A stretch of 5,580 nucleotides of DNA, taken from positions 1 through 5,580 of the forward strand of contig JAILSA010000033.1 in assembly GCA_024697885.1 (NCBI GenBank), read 5' to 3'. Shown in pieces: positions 1-5,278 of the stretch. Below the pieces are notes generated by a model. It saw only the letters and a program-made list of their open reading frames with translations. It had not been told where the DNA came from and searched no databases. The position numbers and the translations under genes are program-made. Position 1 is the stretch's first letter; every line of letters starts with the position of its first letter. Source of the stretch: Eubacterium sp. (lineage in GTDB: Bacteria; Bacillota; Clostridia; Lachnospirales; Lachnospiraceae).

Positions 1-125
1 TTTGCAGTTGTTGTTTTTCCACAGCCCTTTGGTCCCACGATTAATGTTGCACCAAAAGCCTCGAGCTTTAGTTCTAACGCGGAATCAGTTATTCGGTTGC
101 GATATATCTTTTCTGTATTATCCAT
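1..125 (-). CDS. AAA-type ATPase, DUF4143/AAA_14-like, N-terminal fragment
   Basis: Reading the minus strand from the ATG at 125-123 gives 41 codons plus two bases before the window ends, so this is only the start of the protein. The fragment begins MDNTEKIYRNRITDSALELK and reaches a Walker A P-loop, GPKGCGKT, at residues 31-38, followed by TTA. A short lead-in, a 'xRIxDxxLExxLExxGAxLIxGPKxCGKTTTA' pattern and a P-loop this early are typical of the AAA_14/DUF4143 ATPases, which are usually about 400-450 residues and of unclear cellular role, often spread as accessory genes. Family members usually have Trp where this one has Gly in GPKGCGKT. The start is supported by the ribosome binding site GAGGTG at 139-134, eight bases upstream. 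The Walker B, sensor and C-terminal DUF4143 regions lie outside the window, so intactness cannot be judged. Confidence 0.8.
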   Translation of the reverse strand, partial: MDNTEKIYRNRITDSALELKLEAFGATLIVGPKGCGKTTTA

Positions 126-146
126 ATGTTATTCACCTCAAAGATG

Positions 147-175
147 GTTATACTTCATTTAACATATATGTGCAA
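147..175 (-). promoter_or_regulatory. SigA-like promoter of the AAA ATPase gene
   Basis: On the minus strand, TTGCAC (175-170) is followed by a 17-base spacer and TATAAC (152-147), a good match to the vegetative consensus. Transcription would begin near 140, leaving a leader of only about 15 bases with the GAGGTG ribosome binding site (139-134) almost at the 5' end. The promoter means the ATPase is probably transcribed independently of the zinc-ribbon gene, whose terminator lies just upstream. Confidence 0.6.
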
Positions 176-218
176 TCCTGTTTTACATTTATGAGGTTGT
201 GTGCCTTACACATATGTG
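162..218. repeat. Two 10-bp palindromes upstream of the ATPase gene
   Basis: Perfect palindromes occur at 162-171 (ACATATATGT) and 209-218 (CACATATGTG), with centres 47 bp apart. The first overlaps the -35 end and spacer of the ATPase promoter and the second lies upstream of it, a layout compatible with operator sites. Both are AT-rich alternating sequences that can arise by chance, so a regulatory role is only a suggestion. Confidence 0.25.
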
Positions 219-231
219 AAAAAAGGTAAAT

Positions 232-266
232 AAAAAGGCCATATCCCTATTGGGGAAGGCCTTTTT
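232..266 (-). terminator. Rho-independent terminator of the zinc-ribbon gene
   Basis: AAAAAGGCC (232-240) and GGCCTTTTT (258-266) form a perfect 9-bp stem around a 17-base loop, which can itself fold by four pairs (TCCC 244-247 with GGGA 253-256). It lies about 20 bases past the stop codon of the zinc-ribbon gene. On the minus strand the stem ends in TTTTTATTT. The A/T flanks are symmetrical, so it could also stop transcription on the plus strand. Confidence 0.85.
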
Positions 267-286
267 GATTAGAATTTTTAATTTAC

Positions 287-1633
287 TTAGTTAATGTCGC
301 CTTCGGTTTCCACGGAGTAGTTGCTCTTTTCGGAATCTACCAGGGCATTTTTCATGTCGGCTACTGATTTGTAACCCTGAAGGGTGTACCATCCGGAAGT
401 GTATCCAGAATTGTAGCCCTCCAAATAATTGGAGTTTGTATCCACATAGCCTGTGCCGTCTGCGTAGAGAATGGCATCAGAGAATTTCAGTGGGAAGTAG
501 ATGGTCTTGTTCTTGAAGCTTCCCTTGTCCTTGCCAGAGGCCTTGGCGCTGTATACCACATAAATCTTGTTGTGTGGCCAGGAGTCTGCCTTGGAGGTCA
601 AGAGATAGTAGCCTGCATACTTGACATCAGAGATGGAGAAGTTGGATTTGTACTTGGCCTTGTAGGCGGTAATTACATCCTGGGTCTGTTTTTTCATCTT
701 ATCCAAAAGGTCATCTGTAATGTCAGCTTTGGTAGTTACATAACTATCCACTTCATCTACGGTAAATTCCTTGGTGTTGGAAGAAAGGATGATACCGTGA
801 TTTTCCATAAGACTCTTTTTATTATCCTCGTCGTAGGAAATGGAAACAGTAACCTTGTCTCCCTTTTTGATGCCATAGGATGGCTCTACCTGATAGTAGA
901 GATCATATGGGTTAGAATCTGTTTTGACGGAGGCGCTAACGTCTGGAGAGGTACCGCTGTACTCTAAGGTCACGCCCTCAAATGGGTCTACGGTCTTCAC
1001 TTCCTCTAAGCCGGAAACTGTCTGTGTGTAGGTTTCTGGGGTGAATTTGACGCCACATTTTTTGGCCAAATCGTTGTTGAAAGTGTAGGTAACTGTGACT
1101 GTGTCTCCGTTTTTCAGGTTTTCTGTCTTGTCGATGCTGCAGTCCAAAGCCTCCATGGCGGAGTAGATTGGAAGCAAATCTTCTGTGTCTGACAGGGCGG
1201 AAAATACGTTCTTGTAATCCTCAATTTTTATTCCTTTTTCATCCAAAAGAATGGTGGCAATGGCATCTTCGTCCAGGTCAACATCCGCTGTTCCGTAGCC
1301 GTTGTAGCCCTCAAAGGTCACAGTGGTGTACTCACTCAGGTCAATCTTTTTTTTGTGAGTTACTATGAAAAATAGTGTGACTAGCGCTGCAATAAGGACG
1401 AATGCAACGATGCCAATAATCAAAAAGAATTTTTTAGGGTCTTTCTTTACATTGGCAATGCCCTGGTTAATCTTGTCAGTGGCAGTTTGTGTGTTAAACT
1501 GTTGGCCAGCCTGTGAATAGGACTGGTTGTTGGCTTGTTGTTCTGGTTGAGGCTCCACGCCCATAGGCGCACCACAGGAAGCACAAAACTTGCTGCCTTC
1601 TGGATTAGGGGCATTACATTTTGGACAATTCAT
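287..1633 (-). CDS. Zinc-ribbon, single-TM surface protein with duplicated extracellular domain
   Basis: This 448-residue protein starts with a zinc ribbon: Cys3, Cys6, Cys17 and Cys20 form two CxxC knuckles. A Gln/Asn-rich linker (about 25-60) leads to a basic stretch and one hydrophobic segment (about 69-91) followed by HKKK, so the zinc ribbon should be cytoplasmic and the C-terminal ~355 residues outside. The outer part contains two related units, about 98-212 and 216-297. Each has a 'tVtfEgY/vtlEYsG' strand, a later '(K)GDxVTVxxxY(x)D/N' strand and a closing 'y/ftv...EEV/DEV' strand, pointing to an internal duplication of an Ig-like beta domain. A third region (about 300-446) is rich in Tyr, Gly and Lys. 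The architecture recalls TcaA/YvbJ-like proteins, but I cannot assign a specific function; sensing or cell-envelope maintenance is a guess. The start is clear: AGGAGGA at 1647-1641 lies seven bases upstream of the ATG. The gene has its own promoter and terminator. Confidence 0.85.
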   Translation of the reverse strand: MNCPKCNAPNPEGSKFCASCGAPMGVEPQPEQQANNQSYSQAGQQFNTQTATDKINQGIANVKKDPKKFFLIIGIVAFVLIAALVTLFFIVTHKKKIDLSEYTTVTFEGYNGYGTADVDLDEDAIATILLDEKGIKIEDYKNVFSALSDTEDLLPIYSAMEALDCSIDKTENLKNGDTVTVTYTFNNDLAKKCGVKFTPETYTQTVSGLEEVKTVDPFEGVTLEYSGTSPDVSASVKTDSNPYDLYYQVEPSYGIKKGDKVTVSISYDEDNKKSLMENHGIILSSNTKEFTVDEVDSYVTTKADITDDLLDKMKKQTQDVITAYKAKYKSNFSISDVKYAGYYLLTSKADSWPHNKIYVVYSAKASGKDKGSFKNKTIYFPLKFSDAILYADGTGYVDTNSNYLEGYNSGYTSGWYTLQGYKSVADMKNALVDSEKSNYSVETEGDIN

Positions 1634-1673
1634 AAATTTCTCCTCCTATATGAATTTATTTTAATTGTATATT

Positions 1674-1702
1674 ATTTTAATAAAAAAAAGAGAATTGGTC
1701 AA
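1674..1702 (-). promoter_or_regulatory. SigA-like promoter of the zinc-ribbon gene
   Basis: Minus-strand TTGACC (1702-1697), a 17-base spacer and TAAAAT (1679-1674) form a near-consensus vegetative promoter. The predicted start near 1667 gives a leader of about 34 bases carrying the AGGAGGA site. The -35 element lies in the loop and descending arm of the upstream protease terminator, and the terminator's T-run forms most of the spacer. Confidence 0.65.
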
Positions 1703-1722
1703 CACTATCACCAATTCTCTTT
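1682..1722 (-). terminator. Rho-independent terminator of the subtilase gene
   Basis: On the minus strand AAAGAGAATTGG (1722-1711) pairs perfectly with CCAATTCTCTTT (1698-1687) around a 12-base loop, and the arm runs into an uninterrupted run of T ending at 1682. It begins about 35 bases after the protease stop codon. The plus-strand side lacks a proper T-run, so it should act mainly on minus-strand transcripts. Confidence 0.85.
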
Positions 1723-1756
1723 CTAATATTTTATCCAGGGCAAATCTAAGTTAGGA

Positions 1757-3988
1757 TTATTTCTTTTTTTTCTTGATTTTCACCTTGCAAACAGCCTTTT
1801 TCTTGGAGCCGTCCTTGGCGATGGCATAGACCTTGACGGTCTTACCTATGCCCTTTTTCTTGGCCTTGACCACACCCTTCTTGGTGACCTTGGCGTATTT
1901 TTTCTTGTTGACCTTCCACTTTACCTTCTTGTTGGTGGCATTTTTGGGGGTCACAGTGGCCTTGAGCTTTAATTTTTTGCCGTAGCGAAGGGTGGCTTTT
2001 TTCTTATTTAACTTGACCTTAGTGACCTTGATTTTGCTGGTGGCAGAGCTTGAGCTTGAGGTGGTTCCGTTGTTGATGGAAGAGGAACCGGTGGTGTCGG
2101 CGCTGACGCTGGTGGAGTCGGCCTTGGAAAGGTCTAGAACTCCTCCTTTTATGCAGGCGTTAGACAGGTTGCTCACGCTTCGGATGCACTGGTTGAGGCG
2201 CTCATGCCTCTGTTTGGCAGTGTCGCTTGGGTACTTGTTGGCCAAAAAGGCCACTGCTCCGGTGCCTATTGGGGCCGCCATGGAGGTTCCGCTCATGGTG
2301 GAATATTTTCCAAAGGAGGAGGAGGAAGGGTTGGCCTTGGACACAGATATATTGTCAAAATTTATTTTGCTGAAAGAAGAATTCTTCAGGTTTACAAGGT
2401 TCAAATAGGTCTTGCCGTAGTAGCTTACAAAGGAAGAGGAGGTCCGGCTGAGACTTGTGTGGTCCCAGCAGATACCGCCGCTGTCCTCTACACCATAATC
2501 AAAGCAGACATAGTAGGAGGCAGTGGTGTCAAGATCTAAGTCCGTTACATCCAGGTAGAGGGATATGCTGTTAGAGCCGGAGCTTGAGCCCGGTCCCCGG
2601 GAACTGGATTTAGAGGAAGTGCTAAAGTTCACGAGCTTAGATCCGGTAGAGCCTCCAAAAAAGTCGTCGCTGGATTGGCTGATACTATAGGAAGTGTTGC
2701 TGTCGCTTATTCCGATTTGGGACGGGTAGACAAGGTCTAAATCCTGGCTGGACCCATCTCCTACATAGGTGGCCATTTCCTCCTGCTTGGTCTGGGGGTA
2801 AATGGCAGGGAAAAAGGTGTCGGTGCAGACGGTGGACAGGATGTTATCCCCCGGGGCAAAAAAGTCCACCATATCTTTTCCGTAATCGGAATAGTAGGCT
2901 CTCTGGTCGTTGACATCCGAGGCTCCCACAATCACCTTGTAATCGCTGTCAAAATCATAAGGACACTCGTTGACGCCGGAGGAGCTGTGGTATGCTCCAT
3001 CGTTTCCCGCGGCGAAGACAAAGAGGGCCCCCTTGCTGCCAATCTGGTCCACCAGGTTAATCATGCTCTGGCCAGAGCTTCCTCCGCCCCAGGAGCAGTT
3101 GACTGCCACAATGTTGGCCCCTAATTCCTGGGCCTCATAGATGTAATTAAAGGCGGACACGATATAGGAGTTGGACACATTTCCGCTGGAATCACAGATC
3201 TTGAGGGCCATGATTTTGGCGTTTTGGCAAACTCCGGCGATTCCTGTCTGGTTGTTGGCTGTGGCGGCGATAGAGCCTGCACAGTGGGTGCCATGGCCGT
3301 TACTGTCCATAGGATTTGAGTCGCTGTCACCGAAGTCGTAGCCGTAGGTGCCAGCCAGGGAGGAGTAGGGGTTGACCCACATATTGTCTGCTAGGTCCTC
3401 ATGGGTGTAGTCCACACCGGAATCCACAACAGCCACAATAGGGGTATTGGAATAGGTGGCCTCCTTGGCCTTGGACCAGTTGATGCCAGAGGAAGTGCCC
3501 TGGTACTTGTCCCCGCCGTCTAGGGCCCACTGGCTAGAGGTCAGCTCGTCGTCAGAAGAACCCATAAAATACTGGTAGTAGTCTGGCTCCACAGACAGGA
3601 CATAGGCATTGTCCGACAGCTCATTAATCAGGTCTTTCGTGGAGTAGTGGCTAGAGGTCACCTCCGACACCCGGTAGGTCTTGTCCTGGAAAAAATCCCT
3701 GTCCCCGGAGGACTTGGCCAGGTGGTCTGCCGACCCGAAGTCATAGGCCCTGCGCACGGTAATTTTTTCGTCGAAGGAGCAGGCCCCCTCCTTGGTTAGG
3801 GCAGTGGCATCCTTGGAGGCCAGGGTGACAATGACGGAGCCCTCCTTGTAGGTTCCCTCGGTCAAATCGTATTGATCCGCATAATCTGTAGGTGAGATCT
3901 GGGTCTCTGCCCGAACCATCTGGGGTAGTGAGAGGGTCAGGACAGAGAGGGAGAGCAAAACGGTCAGAAATTTGGATGGCTTAAACAT
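1757..3988 (-). CDS. Secreted S8 subtilisin-like serine protease with lysine-rich Big_2-type tail
   Basis: This is a 743-residue endopeptidase of the subtilase family, exported and expected to work outside the cell. Numbered from the ATG at 3988, it has a signal peptide (1-27, basic start, hydrophobic core, likely cut VRA|ET), a propeptide (about 28-147, I9-like, ending near VLSVEPDYY) and a catalytic domain. Visible residues are Asp189 in VVDSGVD, His232 in NGHGTHCAG, oxyanion Asn329 in FAAGNDG and Ser569 in SGTSMAAP. Asn329 to Ser569 spans 240 residues against 66 in subtilisin BPN', so about 170 extra residues (about 388-558), beta-rich by appearance, are inserted there. A Ser/Thr linker (about 624-651) leads to a Big_2-like domain with 39 Lys among the last 92 residues, ending in KKKKK. 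Twelve cysteines are present. An in-frame ATG at 3994 sits one base from the GGGAGG site, whereas the ATG at 3988 is seven bases beyond it, so I chose 3988. The substrate is unknown. Confidence 0.93.
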   Translation of the reverse strand: MFKPSKFLTVLLSLSVLTLSLPQMVRAETQISPTDYADQYDLTEGTYKEGSVIVTLASKDATALTKEGACSFDEKITVRRAYDFGSADHLAKSSGDRDFFQDKTYRVSEVTSSHYSTKDLINELSDNAYVLSVEPDYYQYFMGSSDDELTSSQWALDGGDKYQGTSSGINWSKAKEATYSNTPIVAVVDSGVDYTHEDLADNMWVNPYSSLAGTYGYDFGDSDSNPMDSNGHGTHCAGSIAATANNQTGIAGVCQNAKIMALKICDSSGNVSNSYIVSAFNYIYEAQELGANIVAVNCSWGGGSSGQSMINLVDQIGSKGALFVFAAGNDGAYHSSSGVNECPYDFDSDYKVIVGASDVNDQRAYYSDYGKDMVDFFAPGDNILSTVCTDTFFPAIYPQTKQEEMATYVGDGSSQDLDLVYPSQIGISDSNTSYSISQSSDDFFGGSTGSKLVNFSTSSKSSSRGPGSSSGSNSISLYLDVTDLDLDTTASYYVCFDYGVEDSGGICWDHTSLSRTSSSFVSYYGKTYLNLVNLKNSSFSKINFDNISVSKANPSSSSFGKYSTMSGTSMAAPIGTGAVAFLANKYPSDTAKQRHERLNQCIRSVSNLSNACIKGGVLDLSKADSTSVSADTTGSSSINNGTTSSSSSATSKIKVTKVKLNKKKATLRYGKKLKLKATVTPKNATNKKVKWKVNKKKYAKVTKKGVVKAKKKGIGKTVKVYAIAKDGSKKKAVCKVKIKKKKK

Positions 3989-3994
3989 AAGCAT

Positions 3995-4001
3995 ACCTCC
4001 C
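3995..4001 (-). promoter_or_regulatory. Ribosome binding site that decides the subtilase start
   Basis: The minus strand reads GGGAGGT (4001-3995). The ATG at 3994-3992 follows the GGAGG core almost immediately, which is too close for initiation. The in-frame ATG at 3988-3986 has a seven-base gap, as do other starts in this window. The protein should therefore begin MFKPSK, not MLMFKPSK. Confidence 0.75.
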
Positions 4002-4019
4002 TTATTTTTGATAATTATG

Positions 4020-4049
4020 TATGTATGAAAAATGTTGATATTACTTCAA
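4020..4049 (-). promoter_or_regulatory. Candidate promoter of the subtilase gene
   Basis: Minus-strand TTGAAG (4049-4044), an 18-base spacer and TACATA (4025-4020) give a plausible but imperfect SigA site. An alternative -10, TATAAT at 4064-4059, is perfect but has no convincing -35 at 16-18 bases. The site overlaps the divergent promoter of the HD-GYP-like gene. Confidence 0.4.
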
Positions 4050-4063
4050 TTTACTGATATTAT
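4035..4063 (+). promoter_or_regulatory. SigA-like promoter of the HD-GYP-like gene
   Basis: Plus-strand TTGATA (4035-4040), a 17-base spacer and TATTAT (4058-4063) match the vegetative consensus well. The predicted start near 4070 gives a leader of about 55 bases that contains AGGAGGG but no obvious riboswitch or terminator. Confidence 0.6.
4036..4062. repeat. Direct repeat TGATATTA in the divergent promoter region
   Basis: TGATATTA occurs at 4036-4043 and again at 4055-4062, an offset of 19 bp, or nearly two helical turns. The copies overlap the -35 and -10 elements of the HD-GYP-like promoter and also fall within or next to the subtilase promoter, where a shared regulator could bind. With only two AT-rich copies this is tentative. 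Confidence 0.3.
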
Positions 4064-4112
4064 AAAAGCAGAATATTTCCAAAAGGTGACCGATTTAGGA
4101 CATTTATAAGTC

Positions 4113-4119
4113 AGGAGGG
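4113..4119 (+). promoter_or_regulatory. Ribosome binding site for the GTG start of the HD-GYP-like gene
   Basis: AGGAGGG lies five bases before the GTG at 4125. No ATG in this frame has a comparable site nearby, and the first internal in-frame Met is residue 13, inside the conserved N-terminal motif. GTG is therefore the supported start. Confidence 0.8.
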
Positions 4120-4124
4120 ATATA

Positions 4125-5195
4125 GTGATATTCGTTAAGTTGGACGAGTTAAAACCGGGAATGCGATTGGGGAAGCCGATTTATAATAAGAACGGAGTAT
4201 TGCTTTATGATCGCAATACCAAGTTAAATATGCAGGCTATTGTGGGAGTTAGAAACTTCGGGCTAATGGGGCTCTATATTTTGGAGCCTGCGGAGCCACT
4301 TCCACCTATGACAGAAGACGATATTAATTTTGAGCGATTCCAGACCATGGCAGTCTTTAGTATTCGAGAGGATTTGGACTTGATTGCTGTGGGCAAAAAG
4401 GACAAGGGACTTGATTGGCTGTGCAGTCTGATTATGAAAAATTATGGGGGACTGGATCGCAAAATCAATTTTGTACAGAGCCTTAGGGGAGCCGATGATT
4501 TTGTCTATAAGCATGTGTTAAATGTGGCTATTTTGGCTGCCATTATTGCCAACCAGTTGAAAATTCCTCATTCCAGGGTCAACACCCTGATTAAGGCGGC
4601 TATTTTGCACGACATCGGAGCCCTGTCTCAGAGAGGGATCATGACAGGAGACGTCCTCTCACCTGAGGAGAGAGATTTGATTCGCAGAAATAGCCAGGAT
4701 GTGTTGGGCAAGTACAAGGAAATGGACGAAGAGGCCATGAAAATCATTAACCAGATGCAAAATATGTATTGCACGGAGGAAAATGGTTTTTCCGATGCCC
4801 TCAAGTCCAATGTCAACGCCAACATCCTCTATGTGGCAGATGCCTACGACCGCATGACGGCCATGAAGTCCCACGAGGAGCCAACTTCTGAGGTCAAGGC
4901 TGTAAGGGAGCTGCTTGAGAGAAGCGACCTCTATGACAAGAAGGTGGTCAATGCCCTGATCAAGGGAATCAACATCCTCTATCCGGGAGTTTGTGTGGAG
5001 CTGACCAACAAGGAAAAGGGGCTGGTGATCACAGCCAACGAGGACAACATCTTCGAGCCAATTGTTTTGGGCTTTAGCAACAACACCCTCTACAACCTGG
5101 CCGCCGGGGACAATGTAAAAATCAGCGATGTCATGAAGACCATGGACAACCGTATCAAGCTAGACAGGTCCCTATTAGAGGCCTACCAAAAATAA
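4125..5195 (+). CDS. Degenerate HD-GYP-like (c-di-GMP phosphodiesterase-related) protein
   Basis: This is a 356-residue protein with no signal peptide or membrane segment, so probably cytoplasmic. Residues 5-55 (KLDELKPGMRLGKPIYNKNG...) match the small N-terminal domain often placed before HD-GYP domains. The middle (about 120-285) follows the HD-GYP layout: His130, the HD pair His162-Asp163 in LHDIGA, an LSPEE helix at 178-182, and Asp239 and Asp242 in VADAYDRMTA. Several family hallmarks are gone. The Lys of HDxGK is Ala166, the His after LSPEE is replaced (RRNS, Asn189), the HHE motif is missing (QNMYCTEEN, about 212-220), and GYP is not recognisable (about 221-226). The C-terminal part (about 286-335) resembles the small tail domain of clostridial HD-GYP proteins. 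I infer a non-catalytic relative, possibly a c-di-GMP or protein-binding regulator, though weak activity on another nucleotide is not excluded. GC rises from about 40% early to about 52% late. It diverges from the protease gene and precedes a gene with a flagellar-type promoter candidate. Confidence 0.8.
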   Translation: MIFVKLDELKPGMRLGKPIYNKNGVLLYDRNTKLNMQAIVGVRNFGLMGLYILEPAEPLPPMTEDDINFERFQTMAVFSIREDLDLIAVGKKDKGLDWLCSLIMKNYGGLDRKINFVQSLRGADDFVYKHVLNVAILAAIIANQLKIPHSRVNTLIKAAILHDIGALSQRGIMTGDVLSPEERDLIRRNSQDVLGKYKEMDEEAMKIINQMQNMYCTEENGFSDALKSNVNANILYVADAYDRMTAMKSHEEPTSEVKAVRELLERSDLYDKKVVNALIKGINILYPGVCVELTNKEKGLVITANEDNIFEPIVLGFSNNTLYNLAAGDNVKISDVMKTMDNRIKLDRSLLEAYQK

Positions 5196-5214
5196 AATTA
5201 CATAAGAGAATAAT

Positions 5215-5247
5215 TCAAGATTTCACGCCATTTTGCCGAAATATAAT
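5215..5247 (+). promoter_or_regulatory. Candidate SigD/sigma-28-type promoter (or SigA -10) of the right-edge gene
   Basis: GCCGAAAT (5235-5242) matches seven of eight bases of the flagellar-sigma -10 element GCCGATAT. Sixteen bases upstream is TCAA (5215-5218), matching three of four in TAAA. A perfect SigA -10, TATAAT, overlaps it at 5242-5247, but no good SigA -35 is present at the right distance. Either reading puts the transcription start near 5249-5254, just ahead of the ribosome binding site GAGGGA (5256-5261). Confidence 0.45.
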
Positions 5248-5278
5248 GTATCAATGAGGGAAAGTGAGCGTGAAATCT
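5218..5278. repeat. 11-bp perfect inverted repeat enclosing promoter, RBS and start codon
   Basis: AGATTTCACGC (5218-5228) is the exact reverse complement of GCGTGAAATCT (5268-5278), with 39 bases between. The left arm lies upstream of the predicted transcription start. The right arm contains the GTG start codon (5270-5272). No T-run follows, so it is not an ordinary terminator. It could sequester the start codon in read-through RNA, or be a protein-binding site. Confidence 0.7.

Noticed and set aside
2..229. Plus-strand open frame of 75 codons
   Set aside because: It lies opposite the ATPase start and promoter, has no RBS and shows no family-like sequence; it is antisense to a real P-loop gene.
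572..967. Plus-strand open frame of 131 codons inside the zinc-ribbon gene
   Set aside because: Antisense shadow of a well-supported gene, no RBS, composition is that of reverse-complemented coding DNA.
1992..2539. Plus-strand open frames of 138 and 111 codons inside the protease gene
   Set aside because: Both are antisense to the conserved subtilase Ser block and linker; their Leu/Glu/Val-rich make-up mirrors Ser/Lys codons on the other strand.
4059..4087. Perfect minus-strand TATAAT (4064-4059) as the subtilase promoter
   Set aside because: No recognisable -35 at 16-18 bases (ACCTTT region) and no extended TGn; kept only as an alternative.
4263..4874. Minus-strand open frames of 65-83 codons inside the HD-GYP-like gene
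   Set aside because: They overlap conserved HD-domain coding sequence and have no RBS or recognisable domains.
287..5195. A defence or other new multi-gene system
   Set aside because: The complete genes are a surface protein, a secreted protease and an HD-GYP relative, each with its own promoter; only the cut-off ATPase and right-edge gene could belong to something larger outside the window.
5196..5278. Reading the 5218-5278 inverted repeat as the terminator of the HD-GYP-like gene
   Set aside because: The loop is 39 bases and no T-run follows the right arm, which is inside the next gene's start.
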